64,000 nt of DNA from Acinetobacter sp. ANC 4805 (GTDB lineage: Bacteria > Pseudomonadota > Gammaproteobacteria > Pseudomonadales > Moraxellaceae). Below are positions 61,444 through 64,000 of this stretch, piece after piece. Every line of letters starts with the position of its first letter. Position 1 is the first letter of the stretch. The position numbers and the translations under genes are program-made. The notes under the pieces were generated by a model, which was given only the letters and a program-made list of their open reading frames with translations, was not told the origin of the DNA and did not search any database. The DNA lies in assembly GCF_022549495.1 (NCBI RefSeq), contig NZ_JAKZGD010000002.1, positions 347,717-411,716 on the forward strand, given 5' to 3'.

Positions 61444-61720
61444 GCATTTTTTATAATTTGTTCACATGTAGCTATTTTCAATAAAAAGATGTATGAGTCA
61501 AAAATATTAGAGCATTAGGCTTATTTTTGTGTTTATTGGTTTTTGCCTAATTTTTTGTCCCTAATCGAACGCTTTAGTTAATAAAAAAACAGTGCGTGAT
61601 GAAGATTTGATATTTCCCATAAAAATATTATTTGGTAAAATGTATAAAATGAACATTCCTTAATTTTATCTTATTTCTTTATTACTTAGTGATGAGAATT
61701 CCTCCGTTTAGGTGAGATCA

Positions 61721-62467
61721 ATGTGTAATAACCGTGCTTTTGTTTTTTGCATGTTGTTTCTAACTGGATGTGGTGAAAATTTTACAGTTGGGGGGGTTAG
61801 TCTAGGGGGGGCTGGTACTGGTTTGGGGGGACCTCAAACGAATACGGTACCTGGAGGTCTTCAGGATGGTGTTGAAGATCCAAATGGCTGGGAATTTTAT
61901 TTGGACAATTCAATAATTAAGTTACAACAATTCCCAACAGATCCTGATTGTTCAGGTGTGAGCCGTACGATTCAGTTTGAAAATATAAATACAGGTAAGC
62001 TCATTCCTGAAGGTACTGATATTATTTTTGCTGAAACTTCTACGATAAAACCAAATAACGCAGCTGTAAAAATTATTGTCCGTAATTTAACAGATAAGCC
62101 GATTTTAGAGCATATTCCTGCATGTACAGCGCCAATAAAATTGTTGGACCAAGATGGAAATGCGGTGGTTGGTCAAGGTGCAAATTTCAATTGTTCAGAC
62201 AGAGAAAGTGTTCATCTTTATGCTGCTGGGGAATGTAGAATTTTTCGTTATGAATTCAGTTTGCCTCAAAAAGTTTCGAATTGGACCTTAAATTACAATA
62301 CGAAATATACAGGTGTTGATAATATTGAAATCAATCAATGTCCTTCTTTATCATTTGATATGCCTGTTGAAAAAAGGAAGAGTGATGGCGTGATGGGGGA
62401 TCCACCTATAATTATTTTTCCAGGCATGAGTGATCCTTCACCTTGTGATTCAATATCATCTGAATAA
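61721..62467 (+). CDS. Predicted lipoprotein
   Basis: 248 aa from the ATG at 61721, preceded by AGGTGAG. The lipobox is L-F-L-T-G-C-G (Cys18), then a Gly-rich stretch and a domain with seven or so Cys (D-C-S-G, A-C-T-A, N-C-S-D, E-C-R-I, Q-C-P-S, P-C-D-S), which suggests several disulfides. It precedes the trimeric adhesin gene but is separated from it by a terminator. Function unknown. Confidence 0.65.
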   Translation: MCNNRAFVFCMLFLTGCGENFTVGGVSLGGAGTGLGGPQTNTVPGGLQDGVEDPNGWEFYLDNSIIKLQQFPTDPDCSGVSRTIQFENINTGKLIPEGTDIIFAETSTIKPNNAAVKIIVRNLTDKPILEHIPACTAPIKLLDQDGNAVVGQGANFNCSDRESVHLYAAGECRIFRYEFSLPQKVSNWTLNYNTKYTGVDNIEINQCPSLSFDMPVEKRKSDGVMGDPPIIIFPGMSDPSPCDSISSE

Positions 62468-62490
62468 TTTTTTAGAAAATTGATTTTTTG

Positions 62491-62518
62491 GAGACCTCTT
62501 TATGAGGTCTTTTTTTAT
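62491..62518 (+). terminator. Terminator of the lipoprotein gene
   Basis: AGACCTC (62492-62498) pairs with GAGGTCT (62504-62510), followed by TTTTTTT. Confidence 0.85.
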
Positions 62519-62711
62519 TTTCAAAATTTGGCTTCTAGGGCGAGATACAAGAATATTAGACGGATCGAAACTTTTTGTTACATTTAAAAATGTGCAAAAA
62601 GTACATTTATACTTATTGAATGTTTAATTTGCACATTTTTTTATACATAATAAAACTACAAATCACGCTCTTTTATTATTAAAGAGAAATACATCACTAA
62701 AAGGTATTGGA

Positions 62712-64000
62712 ATGAATAAAATTTATAAGATTGTTTGGAATGCTTCTATTGGGGCGTGGGTTGCAGTTTCTGAATTAACGAAGGGCAAAAGCAAAAATAA
62801 TATAAGATCACGTAGAGTAGGAGCAATCGTGGCAGTCGTTGGTGTTGTGACTTTTAGTCCAACCGTTACCTTAGCTGGCGCATTAGATAATGGAAGTGTT
62901 TTCTTAAATTGTAACCCAACAAATAGTAATGGATCGGGTACTGTAGCTAATCAGAGTGTTGCTGTTGGGCAATATGCTTGTGCACCAGGTGATCAATCAG
63001 TTGCTGTTGGTGCAAATACTTATGCAAAGGGTAATTCGTCTATTGCAATTGGTGGTGATGATTTAAATAAAGTCGCAGGGACAAATAATAATACAGCAGC
63101 AGCTCAGACGTATAAGAATTTAACAGGCGATGATTTAATTGCTGCTTATGATGCTGCTACAGGGATTGGACATCAGTATATTAATACAGAAGCAGGTAAT
63201 GGCGCAGTTGCTTTAGGGGTACAAGCGACAGCAAAAGGTGATTTAGCAACAGCTTTTGGTACACGTGCTAATGCTTCTGCTATTGCTTCAGTTGCTTTAG
63301 GTGTAGGATCAATTGCCTCTAAAGATGGTGGAGTTGCTTTAGGTGCGGGTAGTAGAACAGATGGTTCTGCAACAAAAGTACAAAGTGCCACTGTAAATGG
63401 GCTTGGTTTTACTGGATTCGTCGGTACAAGTGGCTTTGCTGGAACAGCATCTGATGCAGGTCGCCAAGTTTCTGTTGGTAATATTGGTAATGAGCGTCAA
63501 ATTAAAAACGTAGCACCAGGTGCAATTTCGGCAATTTCGACCGATGCAATTAATGGTAGTCAAATTTATGCTGTAACCAATACTTTAATTGGTCAAATAC
63601 AAACGACTAAATCTGCATCACCTGTAGTTTATACAGATACTACAGGGAATAAACTAACCAAAGCAAATGATGGAAAATGGTATCTTTCAACTGCTGTCGA
63701 TGCGGGTGGTAATATTATTGGTTCGCCTACAGAAGTTTTGGCGGCAAACGTTGCGACAAGATTACAAGATGCAAATGGTTCAACGACGACACCAATTAAG
63801 CTAACAAATGTGGCTGATGGTACAGTTGCAGCCAATTCAAAAGATGCTGTAAATGGTGGGCAGTTAAAATCCGTTATTGATGCACAAACTGCAACAGATA
63901 ATGCGGCAGTGAAGTACGACAACGCGGTGACAAAAGACAAAGTCACTTTAGGTGGCGGAGCAGCAGGTACCACGATCACCAATGTGAAAGATGGCGCACT
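62712..64000 (+). CDS. Trimeric autotransporter adhesin (YadA/Ata-like), 5' part
   Basis: Open from the ATG at 62712 past the window end (at least 429 codons). It begins with an extended signal peptide (ESPR): [19 protein letters not shown], then a hydrophobic helix ending T-L-A-G-A. YadA head repeats follow ([39 protein letters not shown]), then a neck-like [21 protein letters not shown] and stalk repeats. Type Vc secreted surface adhesin; binds host or surface ligands in the family. The membrane anchor is outside the window. Confidence 0.93.
   Translation, partial: MNKIYKIVWNASIGAWVAVSELTKGKSKNNIRSRRVGAIVAVVGVVTFSPTVTLAGALDNGSVFLNCNPTNSNGSGTVANQSVAVGQYACAPGDQSVAVGANTYAKGNSSIAIGGDDLNKVAGTNNNTAAAQTYKNLTGDDLIAAYDAATGIGHQYINTEAGNGAVALGVQATAKGDLATAFGTRANASAIASVALGVGSIASKDGGVALGAGSRTDGSATKVQSATVNGLGFTGFVGTSGFAGTASDAGRQVSVGNIGNERQIKNVAPGAISAISTDAINGSQIYAVTNTLIGQIQTTKSASPVVYTDTTGNKLTKANDGKWYLSTAVDAGGNIIGSPTEVLAANVATRLQDANGSTTTPIKLTNVADGTVAANSKDAVNGGQLKSVIDAQTATDNAAVKYDNAVTKDKVTLGGGAAGTTITNVKDGA

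Overview
The window reads as a piece of an Acinetobacter chromosome. The core genes present (rpsL-rpsG-fusA-tuf, fabB, hemJ, rimI, tRNA-Ser, an EcsC-family protein, a trimeric autotransporter adhesin) are all of Acinetobacter type and the DNA is AT-rich. Two large mobile elements are separated by about 13.5 kb of core genome.

Island 1 (about 241-24057, 23.8 kb) sits inside the HExxH codons of a small minus-strand metallopeptidase-like gene. The 3' half of that gene is at 28-240 and the 5' half at 24058-24363, and joining the flanks restores the H-E-L-A-H reading. Its right end carries a four-gene, ATGA-coupled recombinase operon (Tn554/gamma-mobile-trio-like). Its cargo includes a metallophosphoesterase-STAND protein, an Avs3-type antiphage pair (2078-aa nuclease-STAND plus 215-aa partner), an orphan HicB-like protein, a membrane protein broken by an IS3-family insertion, a Cro/CI repressor with three palindromic operators, a lipoprotein, and an intact diverged paralogue of the gene the island disrupted.

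Core segment (24.4-37.6 kb): a diguanylate cyclase, hemJ, fabB, an EcsC-family protein, the str operon with a 20-codon ORF and hairpin between rpsG and fusA, two tandem metal-dependent hydrolase paralogues, rimI and tRNA-Ser(UGA).

Island 2 (37608-60197, about 22.6 kb) is inserted at the 3' end of tRNA-Ser, flanked by 19-bp identical att repeats, with a P4-type integrase at the right end. Its left half is a plasmid- or satellite-like backbone: a Gp2/YagK-type putative HUH replication protein, two AlpA regulators, DUF932, a YqaJ exonuclease, a Cys-rich protein, small lipoproteins and a strongly structured intergenic segment. Its right half is a metal-handling module. An HvfA-type RiPP metallophore precursor with six KCG motifs is followed by the DUF692 maturase (HvfB), the DUF2063 partner (HvfC), an ECF sigma factor and a tiny zinc-finger anti-sigma. 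Divergent from these run DoxX, DUF4331, a small lipoprotein, a TPR protein, a TonB-dependent receptor and a TonB-like protein with a (QP)13 tract. The two arms share a matching ECF-like promoter motif, TGTAA(T/G)-N16-CG(T/A)CTA. I infer that this is a transferable unit for making a copper-type metallophore and moving it across the outer membrane.

The last 3.8 kb return to chromosome: a DUF6502 protein, a lipoprotein and the start of a trimeric autotransporter that runs off the window.
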